64,000 nucleotides of DNA, from the NCBI RefSeq assembly GCF_024756255.1, contig NZ_JANUHB010000001.1, forward strand, positions 496,001 to 560,000, read 5' to 3'. Source of the DNA: Massilia agilis. GTDB lineage: Bacteria; Pseudomonadota; Gammaproteobacteria; Burkholderiales; Burkholderiaceae_D. Below the pieces are notes generated by a model. That model made no database searches. It had not been told where the DNA came from and worked only from the letters and a program-made list of their open reading frames with translations. The translations under genes were made by a program, and so were the position numbers. The first letter of the stretch is position 1; the number at the start of each line of letters is the position of its first letter. Shown piece after piece: positions 53,484 through 61,690 of the stretch.

Positions 53484-55289
53484 CTAGCGTGCGTAAAGCT
53501 GCAGATGCTCCACGACGGGGCCCAGCGCCAGCGCCGGCACATAATTGAGCACGCCTACCAGCACCACCACGCCGATCAGCAGGAACACGAATATCGGGCC
53601 GTGCGTCGGCATGGTGCCGGCGGTGACCTGCAGGCGCTGCTTGGCGGCGAGCGAACCGGCGATCGCCAGCACCGGCACGATCACGCCGAAACGTCCGAAC
53701 CACATGGCGATGGCCAGCATCCAGTTATAGAACGGCGTGTTGGCCGACAGGCCGGCGAACGCGCTGCCGTTGTTGTTGGCGGTGGAGCTGAAGGCGTACA
53801 GGATTTCGGAAAAGCCGTGCGCGCCCGGGTTGGCGATGCCGGCCTTGCCGGCGCTGGCCATGACGGCGATCGCGGTGCCGGCCAGCACCAGCACCGGCGT
53901 GACCAGGATGGCGATGGACGTCATCTTCATCTCGTACGACTGGATCTTCTTGCCCAGGTATTCCGGGGTGCGGCCGATCATCAGGCCGGCGATGAACACC
54001 GCCATGATCGCGAACACCAGCATGCCGTACAGGCCGGAGCCGACGCCGCCAAAGATCACTTCGCCGAACTGGATCAAGAGCAGCGGCGCGCCGCCGCCCA
54101 GCGGGGTGAACGAATCGTGCATGCCATTGACGGCGCCGCAGGACGCCGCGGTCGTAACCGCCGCGAACAGGCTCGATGCGCTGATGCCGAAGCGCGTTTC
54201 CTTGCCTTCCATGTTGCCGCCCGATTGCAGCGCGCTCATGTGCTGGTCCACGCCCATCGCCTGCAACGCCGGATGGGCTTGCTGCTCCGCGTACAGGGCG
54301 CCGGCCGCCATGACGACGAACAGCGCGGTCATCGCGGCCAGGATCGCCCAGCCCTGTCGCCGGTCACCCACCATACGGCCAAATGCGAAGCAGAGCCCGG
54401 CCGGGATCAGGAAGATGGCCAGCATCTGGCCGAAATTCGACAGCGGGGTCGGATTTTCGTACGGGTGCGCCGAATTGGCGTTGAAGAAACCGCCGCCATT
54501 GGTGCCCAGCATCTTGATGGCTTCCTGCGACGCGACCGGTCCCATGGCGATGGTCTGGGTTGTGGCGGTCACCGTCTCGGTCACGGGCTGGCCCTGCGCG
54601 TCCTTGAGCGGCTGGCCATCCGGACCGTTTTTCGGTTGGGTGTAGGTGACCGGCTCGACCAGCTGCACCTCCTTGTAGGCCGAAAAGTTCTGGATCGCGC
54701 CCTGCCCCGTCAGGAACACCGCGAACAGGACCGACAGCGGCACCAGCACGTAGGCGGTGATGCGGGTGAGGTCGACCCAGAAGTTGCCGATCGACTTGGC
54801 CGACCGCGCGGAGAAGCCGCGGACCAGTGCAAACACCACGGCAATGCCGGTGGCGGCGGAAAAGAAGTTCTGGCAGGTGAGCCCGAGCATCTGCGACAGG
54901 TAGCTCATGGTTTGCTCGCCGCTGTAGCCTTGCCAGTTGGTGTTGGTGACGAAGCTCACCGCCGTGTTGAAGGACGAGTCGGGGCTGACGTTGGCCAGGC
55001 CCTGCGGATTCAGCGGTAGCCATTGCTGGATGCGCTGCAAGGCGTACACGAACAGCGTACCGAGTGCATTGAAGGCCACCAGCGCGGCGGCATAGGCCTT
55101 CCAGCCCATGGCTTCATCGCCGCGCACACCGGCGGCACGGTAAAGGCCGCGCTCGAGCTTGTGCAGCCAGTCCAGGCCGGCGATTGGCCCGTCGCCGGCG
55201 ACGCGCGCCAGCAGCGCCCCCACCGGCCAGGACAACGCCAGCAGCACGACCAGGAACAGCGCAAGCAGCGCATACGATTGCGTGGTCAT
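53484..55289 (-). CDS. kdpA: KdpA, potassium channel-like subunit
   Basis: 601 residues with about ten membrane helices. The pore-loop repeats that form the selectivity filter are visible, for example [39 protein letters not shown] and [21 protein letters not shown]. It binds K+ with high affinity and passes it across the inner membrane, coupled to KdpB. Its ATG directly follows the kdpF stop. Confidence 0.98.
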   Translation of the reverse strand: MTTQSYALLALFLVVLLALSWPVGALLARVAGDGPIAGLDWLHKLERGLYRAAGVRGDEAMGWKAYAAALVAFNALGTLFVYALQRIQQWLPLNPQGLANVSPDSSFNTAVSFVTNTNWQGYSGEQTMSYLSQMLGLTCQNFFSAATGIAVVFALVRGFSARSAKSIGNFWVDLTRITAYVLVPLSVLFAVFLTGQGAIQNFSAYKEVQLVEPVTYTQPKNGPDGQPLKDAQGQPVTETVTATTQTIAMGPVASQEAIKMLGTNGGGFFNANSAHPYENPTPLSNFGQMLAIFLIPAGLCFAFGRMVGDRRQGWAILAAMTALFVVMAAGALYAEQQAHPALQAMGVDQHMSALQSGGNMEGKETRFGISASSLFAAVTTAASCGAVNGMHDSFTPLGGGAPLLLIQFGEVIFGGVGSGLYGMLVFAIMAVFIAGLMIGRTPEYLGKKIQSYEMKMTSIAILVTPVLVLAGTAIAVMASAGKAGIANPGAHGFSEILYAFSSTANNNGSAFAGLSANTPFYNWMLAIAMWFGRFGVIVPVLAIAGSLAAKQRLQVTAGTMPTHGPIFVFLLIGVVVLVGVLNYVPALALGPVVEHLQLYAR

Positions 55290-55379
55290 TTACAGGTCCT
55301 CCGCCTTGAACAGCGCATAGAGCAAGTACACCAGCAGTCCGGCGGACGCGAGCGTGCCGATCAGGTAAAACAGCGTCAT
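55290..55379 (-). CDS. kdpF: KdpF, small stabilising subunit
   Basis: 29 residues (MTLFYLIGTLASAGLLVYLL then YALFKAEDL), a single membrane helix with the typical short acidic tail of KdpF. KdpF binds in the lipid-facing groove of KdpFABC and stabilises the complex. The stop codon abuts the kdpA ATG. Its own ATG overlaps the stop of the 30-residue membrane peptide upstream (ATGA), suggesting coupled translation. Confidence 0.93.
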   Translation of the reverse strand: MTLFYLIGTLASAGLLVYLLYALFKAEDL

Positions 55380-55468
55380 TTGTGCTCTCCCAGTCGGGCG
55401 CAACCGGCCGCCATGGCCCAGATCAAGGCGGTAAAGGCGGCGATTGCACCGATGAAGACGATGTCCAT
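55376..55468 (-). CDS. Small membrane peptide at the head of the kdp operon
   Basis: 30 residues (MDIVFIGAIAAFTALIWAMA followed by AGCARLGEHK), one membrane helix with a Gly-Cys-Ala-Arg-Leu-Gly turn and a basic tail. GAGGGA sits 5 bp before the ATG, and the stop overlaps the kdpF start by ATGA. I recall similar unnamed small frames ahead of kdpF in other Burkholderiales, but could not search. It may be an extra Kdp subunit or a leader peptide setting kdpF translation. It is too short for ordinary gene calling. Confidence 0.7.
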   Translation of the reverse strand: MDIVFIGAIAAFTALIWAMAAGCARLGEHK

Positions 55469-55518
55469 GGAATCCCTCGAATGGTCCGTTTGTTGTTTGA
55501 AGAGCATAGCGGTCCGCC

Positions 55519-55535
55519 GCTAAATCTTTTGTAAA
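55519..55535 (-). promoter_or_regulatory. KdpE-box-like repeat 1 upstream of kdp
   Basis: On the minus strand TTTACA-N5-TTTAGC. The E. coli KdpE site is TTTATA-N5-TTTACA, so the hexamers and spacing agree, with the order reversed and the second hexamer imperfect. It is about 50 bp upstream of the small peptide ATG. Confidence 0.5.
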
Positions 55536-55550
55536 GAAGTGCTCACCCGG

Positions 55551-55567
55551 CGTAAACGCGATGTAAA
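55551..55567 (-). promoter_or_regulatory. KdpE-box-like repeat 2 upstream of kdp
   Basis: On the minus strand TTTACA-N5-TTTACG, 32 bp further upstream of the first. It lies in the intergenic region next to the TorF-type porin stop. Confidence 0.5.
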
Positions 55568-55575
55568 CGCCGGGA

Positions 55576-56322
55576 TCAGAAAGTCTTGCTGACACTGGCC
55601 ACCAGCGCTTGCCTGCCAAGGAATTTGCCGTTGGCCGGCGATGCGTAGGCCGCTTGGCCCGCATTGGTGCCGACAAGCGCGAGCGCGCCGGTGACAATGC
55701 CCCAGTCCTTGGACAGGCCCAGCTTCCAGTCGGTGTAGCTGGCCGGCCCGTTGTGGCGCACTTGCTGGCGCCCTGCATGGATGTTCAGGGCTAGACCGTC
55801 GGCCAGGCCGACATTCGCGCCGATATCCAGGTAGCCGCTGTGGTGGCTGTCGACAAAGCCGAACAGGTTGGTCAGGGACCACGAATACTTGGCGTAGAAA
55901 TCCTTGTAGCCGAGCTGGCCGTACACCTCGGCCGTGTTGGCGTCGGCGAAGCCGGCGACCGCTTTCAGGCCGTTGGCCGGATAGATATAGCCGAGCACGC
56001 CGGTGTCATAGCTGAGGTCGGCGCCGAGCTGGCCGCGCTTGCCGGCATACACATCCCACTCGACGTTGCCGCTGCCGCCTGCATCCCTGGTCCACTGGAT
56101 GCTCGACAGCCAGGTGCCGGCATACAAGCCGCTCGGGTTGTGGGTGAAATCTGCGCCGCCTTGCAGGGCCGGCTCGAGCCGGGTCTGAGAGATGCCGCGG
56201 TAGCGGTAGTCGGTGGTAAGCGCCGCGTTGAAGCTCAACGCATGCTCAGGCTGAACCTCTTGTGCGTACACGGGCAGGGCAAAGGTGGCGACGAGGGCCA
56301 CCGCGAAAATCGATATTTTCAT
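55576..56322 (-). CDS. TorF-family putative outer membrane porin
   Basis: 248 residues from the ATG at 56322, giving a clean signal peptide (KISIFAVALVATFALPVYAQ). The mature part is a 200-residue beta barrel with alternating aromatic strands, beginning FNAALTTDYRYRGISQTRLEPALQGGADF and ending in phenylalanine (SVSKTF) as outer membrane proteins do. The opening matches the TorF group of unknown transport role. It is upstream of the kdp operon on the same strand and may supply outer membrane K+ entry; this is inferred from context and from KdpE-like boxes in its promoter. Confidence 0.85.
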   Translation of the reverse strand: MKISIFAVALVATFALPVYAQEVQPEHALSFNAALTTDYRYRGISQTRLEPALQGGADFTHNPSGLYAGTWLSSIQWTRDAGGSGNVEWDVYAGKRGQLGADLSYDTGVLGYIYPANGLKAVAGFADANTAEVYGQLGYKDFYAKYSWSLTNLFGFVDSHHSGYLDIGANVGLADGLALNIHAGRQQVRHNGPASYTDWKLGLSKDWGIVTGALALVGTNAGQAAYASPANGKFLGRQALVASVSKTF

Positions 56323-56385
56323 GTCTTGATCATGAGTCGTCATGCGCAGCTACTGCTGCAATACGAGCCAGTCTAGGCCGGCAGA

Positions 56386-56402
56386 CATAAAGATTTTCTA
56401 AA
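56386..56402 (-). promoter_or_regulatory. KdpE-box-like repeat upstream of the TorF-type porin
   Basis: On the minus strand TTTAGA-N5-TTTATG, about 64 bp upstream of the TorF-type porin ATG. A near copy with a 4-bp spacer lies at 57938-57953 upstream of kup. Confidence 0.4.
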
Positions 56403-56417
56403 AAGACAGCGGCGGCG

Positions 56418-56434
56418 AATAAAGGATTTGTATA
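56418..56434. promoter_or_regulatory. KdpE-box-like repeat in the divergent porin promoter region
   Basis: On the minus strand TATACA-N5-TTTATT. It lies between the two divergent porin genes and could serve either. Confidence 0.35.
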
Positions 56435-56523
56435 TAAGGCGGACGCGCGAACGACGGATGATCGGCACCTCTTCCGTCAAGTGCGCTCTAACCTCCAGCC
56501 GCGACAACCTGACGGAGGACTGG

Positions 56524-57804
56524 GTGAAAGCAAAACCAGAAATGCTGGTCTCCAATGCTGGAGGCCAACACGCCATCCAACGCCGGGGCAGCTGCAGGGC
56601 CATGTTACTGGCAGCCGCCCTTGGCGCTTACACGATCCCAGCCTGGCCCCAAACCGAGCCTGCCGACGGCAGCGGGCCCGGCAAGGCGGAGACGCCGCCT
56701 GCGCTGCAGCCACCGCTGGCGGTCACCCTGAGCGCCAATCCGCGACCGTTCCGCATCGACATGGACAGTGCCGGTCCTGTGTATGCGACCGGCGTGATCA
56801 GCGGGTTCGGCCAATGGCAGACCAACGTGGTGCCCGGTGACCGGCACTGGCATTTTGACGACGACAATGTGCAGCTCTTCCTGAACAAGGCGGACGGACC
56901 GGTGCAGTTTTTCGTGCAGGGCGCCTTCTACTCGATCCCGGTAGCCGGCGTGCCCTACGTCCGTTCAGCGGACGCGAGCCCTGCCCTCTACACGCTCGTG
57001 CCGCAGGCCTATGTGAAGTTTGCGCCGACCGACAATTTCTCGGTGATGATCGGCAAGCTGCCGACGCTGGTCGGCGCAGAAAGTACGTTTACATTCCAGA
57101 ACATGAACATTCAGCGCGGCCTGCTGTGGAACCAGGAAAATGCCGTGAACCGGGGACTGCAGGTGAACTATGCGCAGGGCGACTGGACATTCGCCTTGTC
57201 CATCAACGACGGCTTTTACTCCAGCCATCCGAGCTGGATCTCCGGGTCCGCCAGCTACGCCATCGACAAGACGAATACGCTGGCGTTTATCGGCGCGGGC
57301 AATACCAAAGAAACCGGGGTGTCCACCGTGCGCACGCCGCTATTCCAGAACAACCAGCAGATCTACAACCTGATCTACACGCACATCGCCGGACCATGGA
57401 CCATCCAGCCCTACCTGCAATACAGCCATGTGCCGCGCTTGCCGCAATTCGGCGCCAGCGATTCCGCGTCGACGTATGGGGCCGCAGTGCTGGCAAGCTT
57501 TGACTTCGGGTCCGAAGCCGCCCCGGCGGCTGTGCGCGTGCCGGGCTTCAAACTGGCCGCGCGCGCCGAGTACCTCGACACCTCGGGCAGCGCGGCCGAC
57601 GGCACGCCCAACCTGCTGTACGGGCCGGGCAGCGCGGCCTGGTCGTTGACGCTGACGCCGACTTACCAGTACAAGAACTTTTTTGCCCGCGCAGAGATCG
57701 CCTACGTCGGCGCGCGCCACATTACTCCCGGACTCGCGTTCGGCAGCGACGGCACCAAGGGGTCGCAGGTGCGCGGCTTGTTCGAGGCGGGCCTGCTCTT
57801 CTAG
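56524..57804 (+). CDS. BBP2-type outer membrane beta-barrel porin
   Basis: 426 residues from the GTG at 56524, chosen because GGAGGA lies just upstream; an earlier in-frame ATG has no such site. A signal peptide (CRAMLLAAALGAYTIPAWPQ) follows a 25-residue polar lead. The barrel has GVISGFGQWQTNVVPGDRHW, VMIGKLPTLVGAESTFTFQN and RGLLWNQENAVNRGLQVNY, matching the putative beta-barrel porin-2 (BBP2) family, and ends in phenylalanine. It is divergent from the TorF-type porin and upstream of kup, suggesting a part in ion uptake. Substrate not known. Confidence 0.85.
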   Translation: MKAKPEMLVSNAGGQHAIQRRGSCRAMLLAAALGAYTIPAWPQTEPADGSGPGKAETPPALQPPLAVTLSANPRPFRIDMDSAGPVYATGVISGFGQWQTNVVPGDRHWHFDDDNVQLFLNKADGPVQFFVQGAFYSIPVAGVPYVRSADASPALYTLVPQAYVKFAPTDNFSVMIGKLPTLVGAESTFTFQNMNIQRGLLWNQENAVNRGLQVNYAQGDWTFALSINDGFYSSHPSWISGSASYAIDKTNTLAFIGAGNTKETGVSTVRTPLFQNNQQIYNLIYTHIAGPWTIQPYLQYSHVPRLPQFGASDSASTYGAAVLASFDFGSEAAPAAVRVPGFKLAARAEYLDTSGSAADGTPNLLYGPGSAAWSLTLTPTYQYKNFFARAEIAYVGARHITPGLAFGSDGTKGSQVRGLFEAGLLF

Positions 57805-57999
57805 GCTCGCCGCGCCCACTTCTCAGGCCGGGAACAGGCGCCAGCCGCGAAAGCCCCGCGGCTTAGCTGCCATCGGCGCGACCACCACCAGGTGGGCGGC
57901 GATCAGCGCGCAGCGCGCCGGATGATCGTCCGCCGCGCATAAAATTTTCTAAAAGGACGCGCTCACGCCACCAACGCCGCGTATACATCCCGACCAGTT

Positions 58000-58016
58000 T
58001 TTACAAAATTTTTATA
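58000..58016 (+). promoter_or_regulatory. KdpE-box-like repeat upstream of kup
   Basis: TTTACA-N5-TTTATA, both hexamers perfect, 46 bp upstream of the kup start. The hexamer order is the reverse of the E. coli kdp site. Confidence 0.5.
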
Positions 58017-58061
58017 CGGCTGCCGGTACACTCGCGGCTTTGCATCTCACAGAGCAACCAT

Positions 58062-59939
58062 TTGGCTTCTTCGCAAAAGCACAACAAGCTTACCGGGCTG
58101 ACGCTCGCAGCGATCGGCGTCGTCTATGGCGATATTGGCACCAGCCCGCTCTATTCGCTCAAGACCGTCTTCGATCCCACCCATGGCCTGGCGCTGAACC
58201 AGGCCAACCTGCTGGGCGTGGTGTCGCTGATCTTTTGGGGCCTGACCATCATCGTCTCGCTCAAGTACGTCACGCTCGTGCTCAGGGCGGACAACCACGG
58301 CGAGGGTGGCATCATGGCCCTGATGGCGCTTGCGCTGGGCGCGGTCACGAGCCGGGCGCGGCTGTGCCACACGCTGCTCCTGATCGGCGTGTTCGGTGCC
58401 GCGCTGTTCTACGGCGACAGCGTGATCACGCCCGCGATTTCGGTGCTGTCGGCGGTGGAAGGCCTGGAAGTGGCGACGCCCGCGCTCAAGCCCTACGTGG
58501 TCCCGCTGACGGTCATCATCCTGATATCGCTGTACGCCGTGCAGCGGCACGGCACGGCCGGCATCGGCCGCTGGTTCGGCCCGATCATGCTGGTGTGGTT
58601 TGCCACGCTGGCCATGATGGGCTTGGCGAATATCGTGCGCAGCCCCGCCATCCTGGCCGCGCTCAACCCGGTGCACGCCCTGCATTTTTTTGCCGACAAC
58701 CGGGTCATTGCGTTTATCGCCCTCGGCGCCGTCGTGCTGGCGTTTACCGGGGCCGAAGCCTTGTATGCGGACATGGGACATTTCGGCAAGAAGCCGATCA
58801 GGCTGGCCTGGTTCGGGATAGCCTTCCCGGCGCTAGCGCTGAACTATCTTGGCCAGGGCGGCCTGCTGCTGGCGAACCCGCAGGCCATCGAAAACCCGTT
58901 CTTCCAGCAACTGGGGAGCTGGAGCGTGATTCCGCTGGTGGTGCTGTCGACCATCGCCACCGTCATCGCCTCGCAGGCGACGATCTCCGGCACCTTTTCG
59001 ATGACCAAGCAGGCGATTGCACTGGGATTCCTGCCGCGGATGAAAATCATGCACACGTCCGAACACGAGATCGGCCAGATCTACATCCCGGCCGTGAACT
59101 GGGGCCAGCTGATCGCCGTCCTGCTGGCAGTCGTCGGTTTCGGTTCTTCCGACAACCTGGCTGCGGCATACGGCATCGCGGTCACGGCGACCATGCTGGC
59201 CACAACCGTGCTGACCTATTTCGTGATCCGCTACCGCTGGCGGCTGAACCTGCTGCTGTGTTTTGGCGCGACCGCGTTCTTCCTCGCCATCGACGCCGCG
59301 TTCTTCTCGGCCAACGTGCTCAAGGTGCTGCACGGTGGCTGGTTCCCCCTGCTGCTGGGCGCGATACTGTTCACCGTGATGCTCACATGGAAGCGCGGGC
59401 GGCAGCTGGTTTTCGAGAACCTGCAAAAGCACGCGATCCCGCTCAACGCCTTCCTCGAATCGCTGTTCATTGCGCCGCCAGCGCGCGTGCCGGGAACGGC
59501 CGTGTTCCTGCGCAGCGAGAGCGACGGCGTGCCGCACGCGATGCTGCACAACCTGTCGCATAATAAGGTGCTGCACGAGCGCGTAGTGTTCCTGACGGCG
59601 CACACGTTGGACGAGCCATGGGTACCGGACGAGTCGCGGGTCGAGGTGGTGCCGCTCGGGCATGCCTGCTATCAGGTGAACGTGCGCTTCGGCTTCAAGG
59701 ACGAACCGGATATTCCGCGCGTGCTGGCGCTGTGCGCGGCGCAGGGGCTGCCGTTCGAGACGATGCAGACCTCGTTTTTCGTGGCGCGGCAGACCATCAT
59801 CTCAACGCCTGGCGCAGGCATGTCGCCATGGCGCGAGCACATTTTCGTGGCCATGTCGCGCAACGCACGGGACGCAGCGGACTATTTCCACATCCCGAGC
59901 AATCGAGTGATCGAACTTGGGACGCAGGTTGAGATATAA
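58062..59939 (+). CDS. kup: Kup, low-affinity potassium:proton symporter
   Basis: 625 residues from the TTG at 58062; no ATG or GTG precedes the conserved N-terminus. The family start LTLAAIGVVYGDIGTSPLYSLKTVFD is unmistakable, followed by LGVVSLIFWGLTIIVSLKYV and about 12 membrane helices, then a cytosolic C-terminal domain of about 180 residues. It imports K+ with protons at the inner membrane. A weak ribosome site and TTG start suggest low translation. With kdp it makes up both high- and low-affinity K+ import in one block. Confidence 0.96.
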   Translation: MASSQKHNKLTGLTLAAIGVVYGDIGTSPLYSLKTVFDPTHGLALNQANLLGVVSLIFWGLTIIVSLKYVTLVLRADNHGEGGIMALMALALGAVTSRARLCHTLLLIGVFGAALFYGDSVITPAISVLSAVEGLEVATPALKPYVVPLTVIILISLYAVQRHGTAGIGRWFGPIMLVWFATLAMMGLANIVRSPAILAALNPVHALHFFADNRVIAFIALGAVVLAFTGAEALYADMGHFGKKPIRLAWFGIAFPALALNYLGQGGLLLANPQAIENPFFQQLGSWSVIPLVVLSTIATVIASQATISGTFSMTKQAIALGFLPRMKIMHTSEHEIGQIYIPAVNWGQLIAVLLAVVGFGSSDNLAAAYGIAVTATMLATTVLTYFVIRYRWRLNLLLCFGATAFFLAIDAAFFSANVLKVLHGGWFPLLLGAILFTVMLTWKRGRQLVFENLQKHAIPLNAFLESLFIAPPARVPGTAVFLRSESDGVPHAMLHNLSHNKVLHERVVFLTAHTLDEPWVPDESRVEVVPLGHACYQVNVRFGFKDEPDIPRVLALCAAQGLPFETMQTSFFVARQTIISTPGAGMSPWREHIFVAMSRNARDAADYFHIPSNRVIELGTQVEI

Positions 59940-59990
59940 ATGCTGTTGACGGCCAAGTTCACCTGATTACAGCCGGGACTACAAATAAGT

Positions 59991-60010
59991 ACGGGCCCAA
60001 CCGGGCCCGT
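59991..60010. terminator. GC-rich hairpin after kup
   Basis: ACGGGCCC and GGGCCCGT around an AACC loop, 51 bp after the kup stop. It is one of three related hairpins, each next to a tRNA-Cys 3'-end-like sequence (47145-47168, 60295-60315). The adjoining 16 bases at 60015-60030 repeat those at 60319-60334. Confidence 0.6.
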
Positions 60011-60032
60011 GCCTGGAGAATCTGGAGGCGGG

Positions 60033-60242
60033 CGAGGCCGTGCCCAGGGCGCCGGTGAGACTAATCCTGGGGAAGAAATTTGCCCGCGCGACGCCAACGG
60101 TCTCCGACCGCACGACCGCCTCCGCTTGCAGGACGTCGGGGCGACGCGCGAGCAGGTCCGAAGGCAGTCCCGCGGGGACATCTGCCAGCCGCAACAGCAG
60201 GGTGTCAACGCAGCGCGTCAACGGCCAGCGGCAAATTGGCCG
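60033..60242 (-). pseudogene. Fragment of an RND-type outer membrane efflux lipoprotein gene
   Basis: About 70 codons read DVPAGLPSDLLARRPDVLQA, a few variable residues, then VGVARANFFPRISLTGALGTAS, the highly conserved middle of OprM/NodT family (TolC-like) efflux proteins of about 470 residues. Neither start nor end is present; the frame runs into the tRNA-Cys flank on one side and into unrelated sequence on the other. It is a broken remnant, lying between two copies of the tRNA-linked repeat. The remaining bases of 59940-60326 hold only hairpins and a palindrome. Confidence 0.8.
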
Positions 60243-60294
60243 TATCACGGTGAGGTGCACCTCAATTTTCGTGAGGTCGCGAACCCGAAATGAA

Positions 60295-60315
60295 ACGGGC
60301 CCCAAAGGGGCCCGT
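60295..60315 (-). terminator. Hairpin downstream of tRNA-Cys
   Basis: ACGGGCCCC and GGGGCCCGT with a 3-nt loop, followed on the minus strand by TTCATTT. It is placed to end tRNA-Cys transcription. Confidence 0.65.
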
Positions 60316-60326
60316 ATCGGAGAATC

Positions 60327-60400
60327 TGGAGGCGAGGACGGGAATCGAACCCGTCTAGACGGCTTTGCAGGCCGCTGCATAACCTCTTTGCTACCTCGCC
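60327..60400 (-). tRNA. tRNA-Cys (GCA)
   Basis: 74 nt with encoded CCA. Acceptor GGCGAGG pairs with CCTCGCC; the anticodon loop reads CCTGCAAAG giving anticodon GCA; the T-loop is GGTTCGATTCC. The first 45 bases by plus coordinate are duplicated at 47176-47220. Confidence 0.97.
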
Positions 60401-60450
60401 AGACTTGATCGTAAGTCTTGCTGACAGGCCCGGCTATGGGCTATATCAAC

Positions 60451-60475
60451 AAAAAGGGAAGCCGGGGCTTCCCTT
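60451..60475 (-). terminator. Terminator after the tRNA-Gly array
   Basis: On the minus strand AAGGGAAGCC and GGCTTCCCTT form a stem followed by a run of T, downstream of the last tRNA-Gly in transcription order and upstream of tRNA-Cys. Confidence 0.7.
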
Positions 60476-60482
60476 GGGATCC

Positions 60483-60558
60483 TGGAGCGGGAAAACGGTC
60501 TCGAACCGTCGACCTCAACCTTGGCAAGGTTGCGCTCTACCAACTGAGCTATTCCCGC
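60483..60558 (-). tRNA. tRNA-Gly (GCC), copy 1
   Basis: 76 nt with encoded CCA; acceptor GCGGGAA/TTCCCGC, anticodon GCC in CTTGCCAAG. Identical to the copy at 60599-60674. Confidence 0.97.
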
Positions 60559-60598
60559 ATTTGGTGCAACAAGTTACTGCTACTGCGACCGAGAGGTT

Positions 60599-60674
60599 TG
60601 GAGCGGGAAAACGGTCTCGAACCGTCGACCTCAACCTTGGCAAGGTTGCGCTCTACCAACTGAGCTATTCCCGC
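60599..60674 (-). tRNA. tRNA-Gly (GCC), copy 2
   Basis: 76 nt with encoded CCA, same sequence as 60483-60558; spacer of 40 bp between them. Confidence 0.97.
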
Positions 60675-60751
60675 ATCTCGGAGCAGCGATTATCTCAGAA
60701 AATCCAACCTTCTGCGACAACCGTTTCAAACGAACTGCACTGCAAGTTTGT

Positions 60752-60827
60752 TGGAGCGGGAGAACGGTCTCGAACCGTCGACCTCAACCTTGGCAAGGTT
60801 GCGCTCTACCAACTGAGCTACTCCCGC
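60752..60827 (-). tRNA. tRNA-Gly (GCC), copy 3
   Basis: 76 nt with encoded CCA. It differs from the other two by a compensated acceptor pair (GCGGGAG/CTCCCGC). It is the first of the array in transcription order, 89 bp after the pgsA stop. Confidence 0.97.
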
Positions 60828-60916
60828 TTCGTCTTTCTTGCTGTGCTGCTTCGTTCGCAACAGGCAGGCATTATAGAGGTTCTATCCTGTGTGTCAAGGA
60901 TGCCTCGAAACAAATC

Positions 60917-61498
60917 TCATACGGCACCCGATTTCTCTTTCATCAACGGCCACGCACGGCGCAGATAGTAGAACATCGACCACACCGTCAGCACGCCCGC
61001 AATCCACAGCAGCACATCGCCCCACAGCCTGGTATCGACAAAGCCGAGCACCTCGCCATGGAACAGCAGCATCGGAATGGCGACCATCTGCGCGGCAGTC
61101 TTGATCTTGCCCAGCGAGCTGACCGCGACCGATTTGCGCGCGCCGATTTCGGCCATCCACTCGCGCAGCGCGGAGATGGTGATCTCGCGGCCGATGATGA
61201 TGAAGGCCAGCACCGCGTTGACGCGATCGAGCTGCACCAGCACCAGCAAGGCGCCGGCCACCATCAGCTTGTCCGCCACCGGGTCGAGGAAGGCGCCGAA
61301 GGCCGAGGTCTCGTTCCAGCGCCGCGCCAGGAAGCCGTCGAACCAGTCGGTGATGGCGGCCACGATGAAGACCAGGGTGGCGGCCAGGTCGCGGTCCGCT
61401 TGCGGCAGCCAGCTCGCCGGCAGGTAGTACACCCCGACCACGAGCGGAATCAGTGCGACGCGTAACCAGGTCAGGAGGATCGGGATGTTGAAAGGCAT
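60917..61498 (-). CDS. pgsA: CDP-diacylglycerol-glycerol-3-phosphate 3-phosphatidyltransferase
   Basis: 193 residues from the ATG at 61498; longer frames run into the repeat upstream. The CDP-alcohol phosphotransferase motif D-G-x2-A-R-x8-G-x3-D-x3-D is complete in DWFDGFLARRWNETSAFGAF followed by LDPVADK. About five membrane helices are present. It makes phosphatidylglycerol phosphate, the first step to phosphatidylglycerol and cardiolipin, at the inner membrane. The tRNA-Gly array follows on the same strand, a common arrangement in Burkholderiales. Confidence 0.97.
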   Translation of the reverse strand: MPFNIPILLTWLRVALIPLVVGVYYLPASWLPQADRDLAATLVFIVAAITDWFDGFLARRWNETSAFGAFLDPVADKLMVAGALLVLVQLDRVNAVLAFIIIGREITISALREWMAEIGARKSVAVSSLGKIKTAAQMVAIPMLLFHGEVLGFVDTRLWGDVLLWIAGVLTVWSMFYYLRRAWPLMKEKSGAV

Positions 61499-61585
61499 AG
61501 GGGCGCGGCAGGGGTTATCTGTATGTTCGATGCGGCGATAGTCTACCTTGCTATTGCCATTTAAACCAGTTGGGTTCGCGCGGCC

Positions 61586-61690
61586 GTAGGGTGGGCTCTT
61601 GAACCCACGCGGTGGTACGCGGCTCGCGAAACCCTTCCGCGGCACGCTCCCGGTCACGTATCCCCGCGTGGGCACAAGTGCCCACCCTAC
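61586..61690. repeat. Palindromic intergenic repeat (GTAGGGTGGGC family), copy 3
   Basis: Opens GTAGGGTGGGCTC and closes GCCCACCCTAC, with about 80 bp of less symmetric sequence inside. It ends directly at the uvrC stop codon and lies between uvrC and pgsA. Confidence 0.88.

Noticed and set aside
57829..57945. A minus-strand stretch between the BBP2 porin and kup that could be read as a protein C-terminus
   Set aside because: No start codon, no family match, and only about 38 codons; not enough to call a gene or pseudogene.
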